Assembly: GCA_905197955.1 (NCBI GenBank)
Contig: CAJKAR010000042.1
Location: forward strand, 1 to 38,450
Length of the DNA: 38,450 bases
Direction: 5' to 3'
Source of the DNA: an uncultured Lentisphaeria bacterium
GTDB taxonomy: Bacteria > Verrucomicrobiota > Lentisphaeria > Victivallales > UBA1829
Within the stretch, counting starts at the first letter, position 1. Each line of letters opens with the position of its first letter. Positions 1-8,692 of the stretch are shown here, piece by piece. The notes under the pieces are model-generated. The model was not told the origin of the DNA and did no database searches. It was given only the letters and a program-made list of their open reading frames with translations. Position numbers and translations under genes: made by a program.

Positions 1-55
1 AGGACAGTGTCCTTGTCGCGGTCCAGCGGCGAGACGCTGGCCGTGCGAAGCACGG
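1..55 (+). repeat. Three-hairpin structured repeat, possibly truncated by window edge
   Basis: Three consecutive short hairpins are visible: AGGAC/GTCCT with loop AGT (1-13), CCAGCG/CGCTGG with a 6-nt loop (23-40) and CCGTGC/GCACGG with loop GAA (41-55). The last two stems abut without spacer. The same order, loop sizes and abutting stems occur in each 147-bp unit at 38074-38450, where several stem bases differ but pairing is kept. Everything upstream lies outside the window, so the 5' boundary and any further copies cannot be seen. It is interpreted as a member of a dispersed structured repeat; an RNA or REP-like DNA role is open. Confidence 0.6.
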
Positions 56-110
56 AATCTTCTCCATAAAAAAACGTAAAAATTTCTCTTATTTTTCTAC
101 CATCCCCCTC

Positions 111-139
111 TTGACAAAATTTCTCTTTTCTGCTATAAT
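111..139 (+). promoter_or_regulatory. Sigma-70-type promoter of the glycosidase/pseudopilin operon
   Basis: The -35 box is TTGACA (111-116) and the -10 box is TATAAT (134-139), separated by exactly 17 nt. A TG at 131-132 gives an extended -10 (TGCTATAAT). All six bases of both hexamers match the consensus. The predicted transcription start is near 146, giving a leader of about 60 nt before the ATG at 205. Confidence 0.85.
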
Positions 140-148
140 TAAAAACAT

Positions 149-167
149 AACGAAATCAGTTTTCGTT
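149..167. promoter_or_regulatory. Palindromic operator candidate over the transcription start
   Basis: A perfect inverted repeat AACGAAA-N5-TTTCGTT spans 149-167, starting a few bases after the predicted start site. A repressor bound here would block initiation or clearance from the consensus promoter at 111-139. The LacI-family protein encoded at 4283-5350 is the nearest candidate regulator, but nothing in the sequence proves that pairing. Confidence 0.55.
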
Positions 168-204
168 GCGTAAAATAAAGATAAAAACAGAGAAAGAGGA
201 TCTC

Positions 205-3200
205 ATGATAAAATTTACATTGATTCCATTTCTAGTTGTGATTCCATTGTTGTGCATCACAGCTGGAATCAGCCGTTCGGAGGATGGACTGTTCCAAGTG
301 GAAAAACAGAAGTTCGGAGTTGCCTATTGGAGCCGGGACTGGAAGAGTTCAGCATCTCAGACCTCAAAACCGGAAAGCGTTTCATTTCCGGGCGAGGGCG
401 GGGAGGAGACTTCGCAGGGGCTTCGACGGTATGGAACATGGCGGATTACTGAAGAATCTCAGTTCCAGTATATTGAGACGGTCAGAACGATTTCCGAAAA
501 TGAGATCCATCTTCAGCTCGAATTGAAGTCATCCGCCGGCATCCCGACCTCTATTCTTGCCTGGACCACGCTCATTCCGAGCCGGGAGTATGCGGCAAAT
601 CCGGCGGTATTCAACGGCAAAGCCGTTTCTCCTTCTGCCAAACAGCAGGAGTTTGAATCGAAAGAAAAGGATGAATTGATTCTGAATCTTCGAAACGGAC
701 GCCTGACGCTTCGGGGCCGTTTCCATCTGACGGTGGTCCCGCTCAGCTGGGGAACGGAGATTCGTCTTCGTTTTCCGAACAGCTGGGGAACAGTACGTTC
801 CGCGAAATTGAATCTTCATCTTCTCTATACGCCGTATGCTTCCCGGACGATTGACCTTCGTTCCGCGGCAAACATGGGTTTTCGCGATGAAATCGCAGAC
901 GACCGTTCCGGCGGATGGACCGATCAAGGTCCCGGCAATGATCTTCGTGCGATGGTTCCGGGAGTCCGGGAATTTGCCGGAATTTCATTCGATATCATAG
1001 ATCCCGTGAAAAACCGTGGAAAATCATGCCTGGCGATACGTGGCGGAGCGCGTCCGTATTTTCTGGAACATGCGGCACTCAAAGTGCCGGAATGCTCCGG
1101 CAGCTCTCTTTTTCTGCTGAACGGACTTGCCTGGGCACCGGAGAAGGGGAAGCCCTCCGGGAAAGTGACCGTTCTCTATTCGGATGGATCCCGCACGGAA
1201 TCGATACTCAAATGTGGAATTCATACCGGAAATTTCTGGGGGGCATCTGATCTTCCGGAAGCTCCTGTTGTCTGGAAGAGCCGGAATGATTCCTCCGTGA
1301 TCGGACTTTATGCCACCCGGATTGCTCTGGATCCGAAGAAGAAGGTCTCCGGCCTGGAGTTTACTTCGCAGAATCAGGTCTGGATGATTCTGGCGGCGAC
1401 GGTGACCAATCGCGGGCTGGAAAAACAGACGTCCGAAGCCGTTGTCATCCGTGCCGGAAGAGATTGGTTTCCGCTGAATGCCGGATTCCGGACTCTCCGG
1501 GGAAGCGTTGCCGATCTTTCCTCTCTGCTGGATGCTCCCGCCGGAAAATACGGATTCGTAAAAACGAACGGAGATCATTTTGAATTTGAAAAACGTCCTG
1601 GGATTCCGGTCCGGTTCTGGGGGGCGAACATCTGCATGGAGGCAATTTTCATGGAGAAAAAGGCGATTTGCGGAATGCTCGACGATTTTGCATCCATGGG
1701 CTGTAATTCGATTCGCCTGCATCATTTCGACTATCTCCTGACCCGGGACGAAAGTCGGACAGGCGTGTTCGATCCGGAGAAAGCGGATCGTCTGGATTTT
1801 CTCGTTGCCGAGGCGAAAAAACGGGGAATCTACATTACTCTTGATCTGCTGACCATCGCTCAGCTGGGAAGTATGGAAAAGGTCTCTCTGGCATGGAAGA
1901 CCAGGGAGTATAAAACACTCTGCTATTTCGATCCGGCGGTGCGGAAGGTGTTTATTGAGTTTGCGGAGAAGCTCTTCGGGCATGTCAATCCTTATACGGG
2001 AATTGCATGGAAGGATGATCCCGTGTTCGTCAGTATCAACCTGATCAATGAAGGAACCCTGCCGATGCTGGTGAACCGGATGAATGATCGAGTTCGTCCT
2101 GCGGTGGAAGCGGCGTTCCGGCGCTATCTGGATCGGCACAAGGTCTCCGGGACGGAAAATGCGTGGGAGAAATATCGGGAGGCGTTTCTGGAAGAGACTG
2201 GAAAAGAATTTTTCTCGGATCTGAAAAAACGTCTGAGCGCGTTCGGTGTCCGGATTCCTCTTTCGGATCAGAACTACGCCGAAGCCGCAGGGGAGACTCG
2301 CGCTTCCTTTGATTATGTCGATACGCATTTGTACTGGGGACATCCGGTGTTTATCGGAAAAAGTTCATGGAAACTTCCATCCTACACAAATCCGGTTTCC
2401 GCGATTGCGGCAAATGCGGGTGGAATCGGCGATGTGTTCCATGTCCGTGTGTTCGGGCGTCCGATGACCATAACCGAATGGGGGTACTGTTATCCGAATC
2501 CTCAGAATTTCGAGGGACCTTTTCTTGCCGCTGCCTATTCCGCACTTCAGGATTTCAGCGGTCTCTGGCAGTTCTGCTATTCGCATGCGGCAAATCCTGA
2601 GATTCCGAAGCCGTTCGGAGCGTTCGATTTTCATGCAAATCCGGTGATGAAGCTGGCGGTTCGGGCTGGAGCGCTGATGTTCCTGCGCGGGGATGTCCGA
2701 ACGGCTCCCTCTTCCGTTTCCGGGACTCCGAAAGGTGTTCGCGCCGCGGGAAGATCGGTTGCCCTGATTACAAAAATCGGAAGACGTATTCCGGGAAAAA
2801 AAGCTCCCGGCGTAGTTCTTGCTCTGCCGGGGGAAAAAATGGAAAATTCCGCTGCTGTGATCCGGGTGAAAAACGGTCAGGATGCTCTGCGGAAACTCGC
2901 AGAGGCCGGTACGATTCCAGCGGATGCCGCCGATCTCCGGAGCGGGATCAGCAAAAGCGAGACAGGAGAACTGATTTTGAATCGGAAACAGGGGAATTTC
3001 CGGGTCGTTACTCCTCTCTGCGAAGCGCTGCTGATGAAAAAGGGACAGGGACTTGCCGGCGATTTTCTGTCCGTGCGGAACGGTGGAGTTTTTGCGGCTT
3101 TTTTCGTCGCCTCTCTTGACCGCCGCCCTTTGAAGGAGAGCGGACGGATCCTGCTCATGCATTTGACGGATCTGAAAAGCGATGGCGCTGTTTTCCGGGA

Positions 3201-3438
3201 TTCCACACTTTCCGTTTTGGAGCATGAGGGAAGTGCGAACCGGCTGCTTCGGAAGAACCGGGCGTCGATCGAACTGCGGACGAAGAATGCATATCGTTTG
3301 TTCGCCTGTGCGCCGGATGGATCGCGTTTGTTTGAAGTTCCTTTCCAGCGGAGCGGAGACCGGATCACGTTCGTTGCGGATAATACCTCCGAACAAGGAT
3401 GCGTTCTGCTCTATGAACTGGTCAAATCAACTCTGTAA
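205..3438 (+). CDS. Secreted clan GH-A glycoside hydrolase (GH5-like)
   Basis: Encodes 1077 residues. The ATG at 205 is chosen because AGAGGA precedes it with 4-nt spacing and it begins a signal peptide (MIKFTLIPFLVVIPLLC); an in-frame TTG at 166 lies only about 20 nt after the predicted transcription start and inside the operator palindrome. Residues of about 30-430 look like beta-sandwich accessory domains. A TIM barrel follows from about 440, with the clan-A Arg segment (NSIRLHHFD), a probable acid/base Glu616 in SINLINEG and a probable nucleophile Glu758 in TITEWGY. The last 250 residues look beta-rich. The retaining-glycosidase fold and secretion are well supported. Substrate and exact GH family cannot be read from sequence; GH5-like or a related clan-A family is likely. 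It is co-transcribed with the pseudopilin 27 nt downstream. Confidence 0.82.
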   Translation: MIKFTLIPFLVVIPLLCITAGISRSEDGLFQVEKQKFGVAYWSRDWKSSASQTSKPESVSFPGEGGEETSQGLRRYGTWRITEESQFQYIETVRTISENEIHLQLELKSSAGIPTSILAWTTLIPSREYAANPAVFNGKAVSPSAKQQEFESKEKDELILNLRNGRLTLRGRFHLTVVPLSWGTEIRLRFPNSWGTVRSAKLNLHLLYTPYASRTIDLRSAANMGFRDEIADDRSGGWTDQGPGNDLRAMVPGVREFAGISFDIIDPVKNRGKSCLAIRGGARPYFLEHAALKVPECSGSSLFLLNGLAWAPEKGKPSGKVTVLYSDGSRTESILKCGIHTGNFWGASDLPEAPVVWKSRNDSSVIGLYATRIALDPKKKVSGLEFTSQNQVWMILAATVTNRGLEKQTSEAVVIRAGRDWFPLNAGFRTLRGSVADLSSLLDAPAGKYGFVKTNGDHFEFEKRPGIPVRFWGANICMEAIFMEKKAICGMLDDFASMGCNSIRLHHFDYLLTRDESRTGVFDPEKADRLDFLVAEAKKRGIYITLDLLTIAQLGSMEKVSLAWKTREYKTLCYFDPAVRKVFIEFAEKLFGHVNPYTGIAWKDDPVFVSINLINEGTLPMLVNRMNDRVRPAVEAAFRRYLDRHKVSGTENAWEKYREAFLEETGKEFFSDLKKRLSAFGVRIPLSDQNYAEAAGETRASFDYVDTHLYWGHPVFIGKSSWKLPSYTNPVSAIAANAGGIGDVFHVRVFGRPMTITEWGYCYPNPQNFEGPFLAAAYSALQDFSGLWQFCYSHAANPEIPKPFGAFDFHANPVMKLAVRAGALMFLRGDVRTAPSSVSGTPKGVRAAGRSVALITKIGRRIPGKKAPGVVLALPGEKMENSAAVIRVKNGQDALRKLAEAGTIPADAADLRSGISKSETGELILNRKQGNFRVVTPLCEALLMKKGQGLAGDFLSVRNGGVFAAFFVASLDRRPLKESGRILLMHLTDLKSDGAVFRDSTLSVLEHEGSANRLLRKNRASIELRTKNAYRLFACAPDGSRLFEVPFQRSGDRITFVADNTSEQGCVLLYELVKSTL

Positions 3439-3465
3439 AATAAAACCAAAGGATGGGGCCTGCAA

Positions 3466-4209
3466 ATGAGAAGCAAAAAGAAATTTACTCTGATCGAACT
3501 TCTTGTAACGATAGCCGTGATTGCGATTCTTGCGTCACTGCTTCTGCCGGCGCTGAGTTCCGCAAGAATAAAGGCTATGGCAATTTCCTGTTCCGGAAAT
3601 CAAAAACAGCTTGCGCTTTTCGTCATCAGCTATACCGCGGATAACAACGAGTTTTTTATGACGGAGCTGAGATATTACAAGCAGCTCATGCCGTACAGCA
3701 ATCCGGGAATTGAGATCAACGATGAATGCATATTCGATTATCGGAAAATGCGTCCGCGCGGCGCATACGACTGTCCGGGGGAGCCGTACACGCTGAAGGC
3801 CCGCTGCGGGCAGGCCAGTTCCGATGGATCGGAATCCGCCTGGGAAAAGATGGGTTTCTGGCAGGGGATCTCCGTTTCCGCCCTCAGCCGCGGCAACTGG
3901 AACGGATATGACTCCGCCTGGAACCCCACCATTCAGCCGCGGAAAATTTCCCGGATCCTCTCTCCGGGGACTCGAGCCATGTTTACGGACATCTACAAGA
4001 TAACGTCGATTCCGTTCTTCTGGGGAGCGGAGTGGAACCGCAACAACATTTACAACGGGGCGGTTTTTCCCCGGCACGGCAACGGGATCAATGCGGTATA
4101 CATCGCGGGCAATGTCGGATATCTCAAATGGAATCAGGTCCCGTTGAACAAAAATATGGAGCCGAACAAAAACTTCTATCAGTACGGAACCACCGATGAC
4201 GGCCGCTGA
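3466..4209 (+). CDS. Type II secretion-like pseudopilin, degenerate H-X9-DG protein
   Basis: Encodes 247 residues. The N-terminus has a prepilin-type signal: a short basic leader (MRSKKK) followed by FTLIELLVTIAVIAILASLL, with the conserved Glu at +5 and one hydrophobic helix. The residue before the cleavage site is Lys instead of the usual Gly. A C-terminal segment around residues 205-220 (RHGNGINAVYIAGNV) matches the H-X9-DG pattern of PVC pseudopilins, but the Asp is Ala. Such proteins are known to be greatly expanded in Lentisphaerota and Planctomycetota, where their function is largely unknown. It sits 27 nt after a secreted glycosidase, suggesting co-expression and a possible role at the cell surface. 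AAAGGA lies about 13 nt before the ATG, which is a long spacing. Confidence 0.85.
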   Translation: MRSKKKFTLIELLVTIAVIAILASLLLPALSSARIKAMAISCSGNQKQLALFVISYTADNNEFFMTELRYYKQLMPYSNPGIEINDECIFDYRKMRPRGAYDCPGEPYTLKARCGQASSDGSESAWEKMGFWQGISVSALSRGNWNGYDSAWNPTIQPRKISRILSPGTRAMFTDIYKITSIPFFWGAEWNRNNIYNGAVFPRHGNGINAVYIAGNVGYLKWNQVPLNKNMEPNKNFYQYGTTDDGR

Positions 4210-4232
4210 GGAATCCCTTCCGTCAAAGATAG

Positions 4233-4260
4233 TTGAAAAAAAGTTTTTCCGGGATATATT
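4233..4260 (+). promoter_or_regulatory. Promoter of the LacI-family regulator gene
   Basis: TTGAAA (4233-4238) and TATATT (4255-4260) are separated by 16 nt, placing a start site near 4267 and leaving a very short leader before the ATG at 4283. The regulator therefore probably has its own promoter and is not only read through from the pseudopilin gene. Confidence 0.6.
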
Positions 4261-4282
4261 CTAGCAGAAAACAGGATGAATC

Positions 4283-5350
4283 ATGACTCTGAAGGATATG
4301 GCGCGGGATCTGGGAGTTGCGCCCTCCACCATCAGCCGCGTCCTGAACGGATGCAGCAAGAATTTCACGATTCCGGATGAACTCCGCAAACGGATTCTGG
4401 ATCATGTGGAAAAATGCGGCTATCGTGCCAATCCGGTGTTTCAGTCGATGAAGCTGCGGAAGAACAAGCAGGTGGCAGTGCTGTTTTACAGCCGCACAAG
4501 TATGAGCACCGGATTCACGGTCGAGCAGATGGTTGACAAGGCAACTCTTTTTCTGCGCGATCACGGTTACGAGGTCAACTACACCTTCTGCCGTGTCATG
4601 CCGCCGCTCCAGAACTATACGATGCCTCCATGGAAAGTGGCCGGACTGCTGATTCCGGATGTGCATGATCCGGCGACTCTCGCGGAAATTGAGAAATCGG
4701 GTGTCCCTTATGTTTGTATGAACGGAGTCGCCGGGCCGGGCGGAAGCTCTGTCCTCGTGGACGAGCGCGAAGGAATCCGGGAGATTCTGGAATATCTGTA
4801 TTCTCTCGGGCACCGCAGAATTGCGATGGTTTCTCCGTTTTTTGAGGAGATATACCCTTACTGCATTGGAGGAGAACGCTGCAAGGGATTCCTGGAGAAT
4901 GCCCACCGGCTGGGAATTCAGCCTGTGACGGTGCGGATTCATTTCAGACAATTTCATCAGGACTCCTGGCTGGGAGCGGATTTTGATCTGCATGACGGGA
5001 GCGATCCATTTTATGTGGAGGGCGCCGGTTTTTCCGATGAACTGTTCCGTCATGGCGTGAGTGCGGTGGTCTGTTACGATGATTTTGTGATGGAGCTTCT
5101 GTATAAGGCGCACAAATTCGGAATCGCGATTCCGGAAGAGCTTTCGGTTGTTGCCTACAACGATCTGCCGTTTCTCAAACGGACGATCCCGCCGACGTCG
5201 TCGTTCCGGATCCCTGCGGAGGAGATGGGGACTTTAGCCGCCCGCATTCTTGTGGAGAAGCTCCAGGGAAATCCGGACTATGAACGGGGAAAGACCCATT
5301 TTCTGAAAGGATCCCTGATTCTGCGGGAATCGACGGCGGAGCATTCCTGA
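4283..5350 (+). CDS. LacI-family transcriptional regulator
   Basis: Encodes 355 residues. Residues 1-50 are a classic LacI helix-turn-helix (TLKDMARDLGVAPSTISRVLNG), followed by a hinge region (ANPVFQSMKLRKNKQ) and a periplasmic-binding-protein-like effector domain with segments such as YLYSLGHRRIAMVSP and LSVVAYNDLPFLK. It probably represses nearby sugar-utilisation genes in the absence of a sugar ligand. AGGA at 4273-4276 lies 6 nt before the ATG. Position between the glycosidase/pseudopilin pair and the deacetylase/reductase/isomerase genes suggests it controls one or both groups. The ligand is unknown. The palindrome at 149-167 is a candidate site. Confidence 0.93.
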   Translation: MTLKDMARDLGVAPSTISRVLNGCSKNFTIPDELRKRILDHVEKCGYRANPVFQSMKLRKNKQVAVLFYSRTSMSTGFTVEQMVDKATLFLRDHGYEVNYTFCRVMPPLQNYTMPPWKVAGLLIPDVHDPATLAEIEKSGVPYVCMNGVAGPGGSSVLVDEREGIREILEYLYSLGHRRIAMVSPFFEEIYPYCIGGERCKGFLENAHRLGIQPVTVRIHFRQFHQDSWLGADFDLHDGSDPFYVEGAGFSDELFRHGVSAVVCYDDFVMELLYKAHKFGIAIPEELSVVAYNDLPFLKRTIPPTSSFRIPAEEMGTLAARILVEKLQGNPDYERGKTHFLKGSLILRESTAEHS

Positions 5351-5441
5351 TTTCCCCTGCTTTTCTTTGGCGGAGCGCTTGAAAAAGAGCTTGTTTCGTG
5401 CTCTGTTTCTTTCAGATGAATGCAATGGAAGGAGCAACTGT

Positions 5442-7406
5442 ATGAAACGACTCTATTTCTCTGTCGTTCTCGGACTCGCTGCACTGGGGCTCTGTGCGGA
5501 AAATCCGCTCGGAATGCCGGAGTACAGACAGAGCTTGAAACTGGAATTCCGCACGCCGGAAGAGGCTCGGAAGGCGGAGCTGAAAAAAATGGAACTCCCC
5601 GACGGGAAAAAAATCGCCTTTTCCACCCGCTGGGACGATACCAACAACCGTCATTTGAAAATGGCACAGACTCTTGCCGGACGGGGATTCAAGGGAAATT
5701 TTTATCTGTATCATTTCCATGACCGCTGGGTGAACCGGTCGGTTCCGGAAGAGATTCTGAAACTGGGGTCTGCTCTGGGATCGCATACGGTGGACCATCC
5801 GGATCTGCCAAGTCTGCTGCCGTCCGGAATTTTCAGCCAGATTCTGGATCTCCGCATACAGGAGGAGTCGGCGTACAACACCTGTGTGACGGCATTTGTT
5901 CTGCCGTACTGTTCCTATTCGACCCGCTTTCAGGATCATGTCCCCGTTCTGATCGGCGATGTCCTGAAACGCAGCGGTCATTTCGGCGGGCCGGAACCGT
6001 GGGGCGATGTTGCAAAGCGCTTCGGACTGGCTCCCGATTTCTGGTACGGTTCGTTTCTGTTTGGAATCAACGACCGCGATCCCTCTCCCGAACAGTTTGA
6101 AAAGCATCTTGCCCGCGGTCTGAAAACCATTGCCGGAGAGCAATGGAAAACCGGACCGCATCTGACGCTCGGTCTGCACACCTGGCAGAGTGATGAGGGA
6201 TTCCGTGTGCTCGACGGAATTTTTCAGAAACATGCCGGCAAACCGGACTGGTGGTATTGCAACGAAAATGAATATCTGGCCTATCGCTATCAGTTTTTCC
6301 ACACCGGGATCCGGAAGACCGGCGTGGAAGGAAAAACCGCTCTGTTTGAACTGACACGAATTGCCGCGCCTGAACTCGGACACAATATTCCGCTGACGGT
6401 CAAACTGGAAGGAAGTCCGGTGGTTTCCGCCTTTCTGGATTCCGCTCCGCTGCGGGTCGGCGAGGGCATGCTCCTTGCTTTGCCGCAGGATCCGAAATAC
6501 CGGGTCCCTCAGGAAGTGGAGCTGGTTCGGTTTGAGGGAGCTTCTCCGGGGGCAAAGAAACTTTCGAAGTTTCCGGGAACCGTTCAAATGACTTTCCGGG
6601 AGAAGGAAAATACGCTGGATTTCTCGTTTGTCCCGGCAGAGGAGGGGAAGATGGAGAATGTCTCTCTGATCCTGCGTCAGCCGCCGGCATGGAAAAGCGG
6701 AGTTAAACGGTTGTTGATCCCGGAGCTGAAAGGGATGATTTCCGCGTCCTTCCCGCTTGGGGAACGGGATTCCCGTGCGGAGTTTCAGGTGGGGGATTAC
6801 GATTTCTATCTTCAGGTGGATCTGGTCAGCGGCGGGGTTCCGAGACGTCTTCATGCGGTAATGAAGGTGAAACGGGATTCGTCGCTTCCGGGATCGCCGC
6901 GGGACAATGCGCTGACAGTTGGTCCGCTTCCCGTGGGGACGCTGACGCAGGAGTTTTTGGCGAAATTTTCCAATCCGTCGGTTAAACTGGCGGATCCCGG
7001 AACGCAGCCGCTGGAACGCTGGCGTCCGGTGGTTCCGGTGAGATCTCAGGCGGCCCCTGCGCTGAATCCGCTCTCTCCGGATCGGGACTGGAACCGCGAT
7101 GCCGCCGAGTTCCGGAAGAAGCAGGACGGGGAATTTGCTTTCGCAATGGATTTTGAATCTCCGATTTCAAAGGAGTATAATCTTCTGTTGAACCTGTGGA
7201 ATGCGAAACAGATTTCGGCGATTTTCATCAATGGGAAAAAATATGATTTCAAACGTCCGTGCCGTTTCCGTGCGTCAGCCGGACGGAATCGTGTGGTGCT
7301 GGTGTATCCGGTGGCGAAGAACCGGGCGCCTTCCACGCTGATGGCATCGGTCGGGGAGGGAATGGACTTGTTTGAACATGTGAAATTCGTTCCGGTGGAA
7401 CGGTAA
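5442..7406 (+). CDS. Secreted polysaccharide deacetylase-domain protein
   Basis: Encodes 654 residues. The start at 5442 is supported by GGAAGGAG just upstream and by the signal peptide it begins (MKRLYFSVVLGLAALGLCA). Residues of about 55-300 are a NodB-like domain: TRWDD (Asp65/Asp66) corresponds to the catalytic/metal Asp motif and SHTVDH (His115, His119) to the His-x3-His zinc motif, with LPYCSYSTR as a likely third motif. This fold hydrolyses N- or O-acetyl groups from carbohydrates in a metal-dependent way. The remaining 350 residues look beta-rich and may bind carbohydrate or surface. The gene follows the LacI regulator by 91 nt and precedes the iron-sulfur protein by 27 nt. Substrate is unknown; an acetylated glycan is likely. 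Confidence 0.82.
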   Translation: MKRLYFSVVLGLAALGLCAENPLGMPEYRQSLKLEFRTPEEARKAELKKMELPDGKKIAFSTRWDDTNNRHLKMAQTLAGRGFKGNFYLYHFHDRWVNRSVPEEILKLGSALGSHTVDHPDLPSLLPSGIFSQILDLRIQEESAYNTCVTAFVLPYCSYSTRFQDHVPVLIGDVLKRSGHFGGPEPWGDVAKRFGLAPDFWYGSFLFGINDRDPSPEQFEKHLARGLKTIAGEQWKTGPHLTLGLHTWQSDEGFRVLDGIFQKHAGKPDWWYCNENEYLAYRYQFFHTGIRKTGVEGKTALFELTRIAAPELGHNIPLTVKLEGSPVVSAFLDSAPLRVGEGMLLALPQDPKYRVPQEVELVRFEGASPGAKKLSKFPGTVQMTFREKENTLDFSFVPAEEGKMENVSLILRQPPAWKSGVKRLLIPELKGMISASFPLGERDSRAEFQVGDYDFYLQVDLVSGGVPRRLHAVMKVKRDSSLPGSPRDNALTVGPLPVGTLTQEFLAKFSNPSVKLADPGTQPLERWRPVVPVRSQAAPALNPLSPDRDWNRDAAEFRKKQDGEFAFAMDFESPISKEYNLLLNLWNAKQISAIFINGKKYDFKRPCRFRASAGRNRVVLVYPVAKNRAPSTLMASVGEGMDLFEHVKFVPVER

Positions 7407-7433
7407 GTGGAAAAGCGGAAGGAGATGATGGGT

Positions 7434-8576
7434 ATGGAGTATCGGAAGATTGGAAAAACGGAGATGTCCGCCAGCGTGATCGGGCTTGGGACGGAGCATC
7501 TGGACAACCGGCCGTATGAGACGGTTGAAGAGACGATTCACGCGGCTCTGGACAACGGAATCAACATAATGGATCTGTTTATGCCGGGGGAGACGGTTCG
7601 TCGCAATATCGGCCGGGCTCTTGCCGGGCGGCGAGACAAGATGCTGATCCAGGGTCATATCGGTTCGGTCGATTTGAATCAGCAGTACGACATCAGCCGG
7701 GATCTGGCCATTTGCAAGCGCTATTTTGAGGCTCTTCTGAAAGCGCTGAATACCGATTACATTGATTTCGGAATGCTGTTTTTCATTGATTCCCCGGAGG
7801 ACTATTCCGCGGTGTTTGACAGTCCTATTCTGGAATATGCGCAGTCGTTGAAGGAGAAGGGCGTGATTCGTGCGATCGGTGCCAGTTCTCACAATCCGGT
7901 GACGGCGCGCCGGATTGCGGAAAGCGGCGTTGTGGATCTGCTGATGTTCAGCATCAATCCCGCGTTTGACATGATGCCGGCGAATGCCGATCTGATGTCC
8001 ATGATCGAGAATCCTTCCGGGAATGTGACCGGGATGGATCCGAAACGTGCGGAGCTGTACCGGGTCTGCGAGCAGCTCGGGGTGGGGATCACGGTGATGA
8101 AGACGCTGGGGGCGGGAAAGCTGCTTTCGCCGGAGCATACGCCGTTTGTGAAGCCGCTGACCGTGGGACAGTGTATTCATTATGCGCTGACCCGTCCGGC
8201 GGTGGTCAGCACGATGATCGGCTGCCGTTCGCGGGTGCAGGTGGAGGAGGCGGTCGGCTACCTGTCGCTGTCCGATGAGGAACGCGATTACGCGCCGGTG
8301 GTGAGCAGTCGGCAGAATGATTTTCACGGAGCCTGCGTCTATTGCGGTCACTGCCAGCCCTGTCCTGTGGAGATTGATGTCGCCACGGTCAACAAATATC
8401 TGGACATCGCTCTTCTGGACGAGGTGAATGTTCCTCCGGGAACAGCGCATCATTACCGTGCGTTGAAACATCATGCATCCGAGTGTATCGAGTGCGGAAG
8501 CTGTGAAGGGCGCTGTCCCTTTGCCGTCCCGGTGATCCGGAATATGAAACGGGCAGCGGAAATTTTTGGAGTGTAA
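7434..8576 (+). CDS. Aldo/keto reductase-fold protein with two [4Fe-4S] motifs
   Basis: Encodes 380 residues. The ATG at 7434 is preferred over the GTG at 7407 because AAGGAG (7419-7424) is 9 nt upstream and the protein then starts MEYRKIGKTEM, typical of the family. Residues 1-290 are a TIM barrel of the aldo/keto reductase superfamily. The C-terminus carries two ferredoxin-like cysteine clusters (CVYCGHCQPCP and CIECGSCEGRCP), as in COG1453-type oxidoreductases. Asp47 of the catalytic tetrad is kept, but no Tyr is found at the expected place, the usual Lys is His75 and the usual His is Phe116, so ordinary hydride-transfer chemistry is doubtful. It lies between the deacetylase and the sugar isomerase and probably acts in the same sugar pathway. 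Confidence 0.85.
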   Translation: MEYRKIGKTEMSASVIGLGTEHLDNRPYETVEETIHAALDNGINIMDLFMPGETVRRNIGRALAGRRDKMLIQGHIGSVDLNQQYDISRDLAICKRYFEALLKALNTDYIDFGMLFFIDSPEDYSAVFDSPILEYAQSLKEKGVIRAIGASSHNPVTARRIAESGVVDLLMFSINPAFDMMPANADLMSMIENPSGNVTGMDPKRAELYRVCEQLGVGITVMKTLGAGKLLSPEHTPFVKPLTVGQCIHYALTRPAVVSTMIGCRSRVQVEEAVGYLSLSDEERDYAPVVSSRQNDFHGACVYCGHCQPCPVEIDVATVNKYLDIALLDEVNVPPGTAHHYRALKHHASECIECGSCEGRCPFAVPVIRNMKRAAEIFGV

Positions 8577-8692
8577 GCATCCAGGAGGCGATTTTCTGCG
8601 CGGAGATGCTCTGTCGGATGAGCAGAGGATTTCTCAGGAGATTTCGATAGAAATTTTTTTTGTTTCCTCTTTTTTTTGAAAAATGAGATGAT

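Noticed and set aside
4206..4245. Possible terminator after the pseudopilin gene (GACGG/CCGTC with a long loop).
   Set aside because: The stem is short, the loop is about 17 nt, and no U-run follows.
8671..8684. The motif TTTTTTTGAAAAA shared by the upstream regions of the isomerase (8671) and GH106-like (9707) genes.
   Set aside because: Both are simple T/A runs at slightly different distances from the start codons. Chance is a sufficient explanation without more copies.
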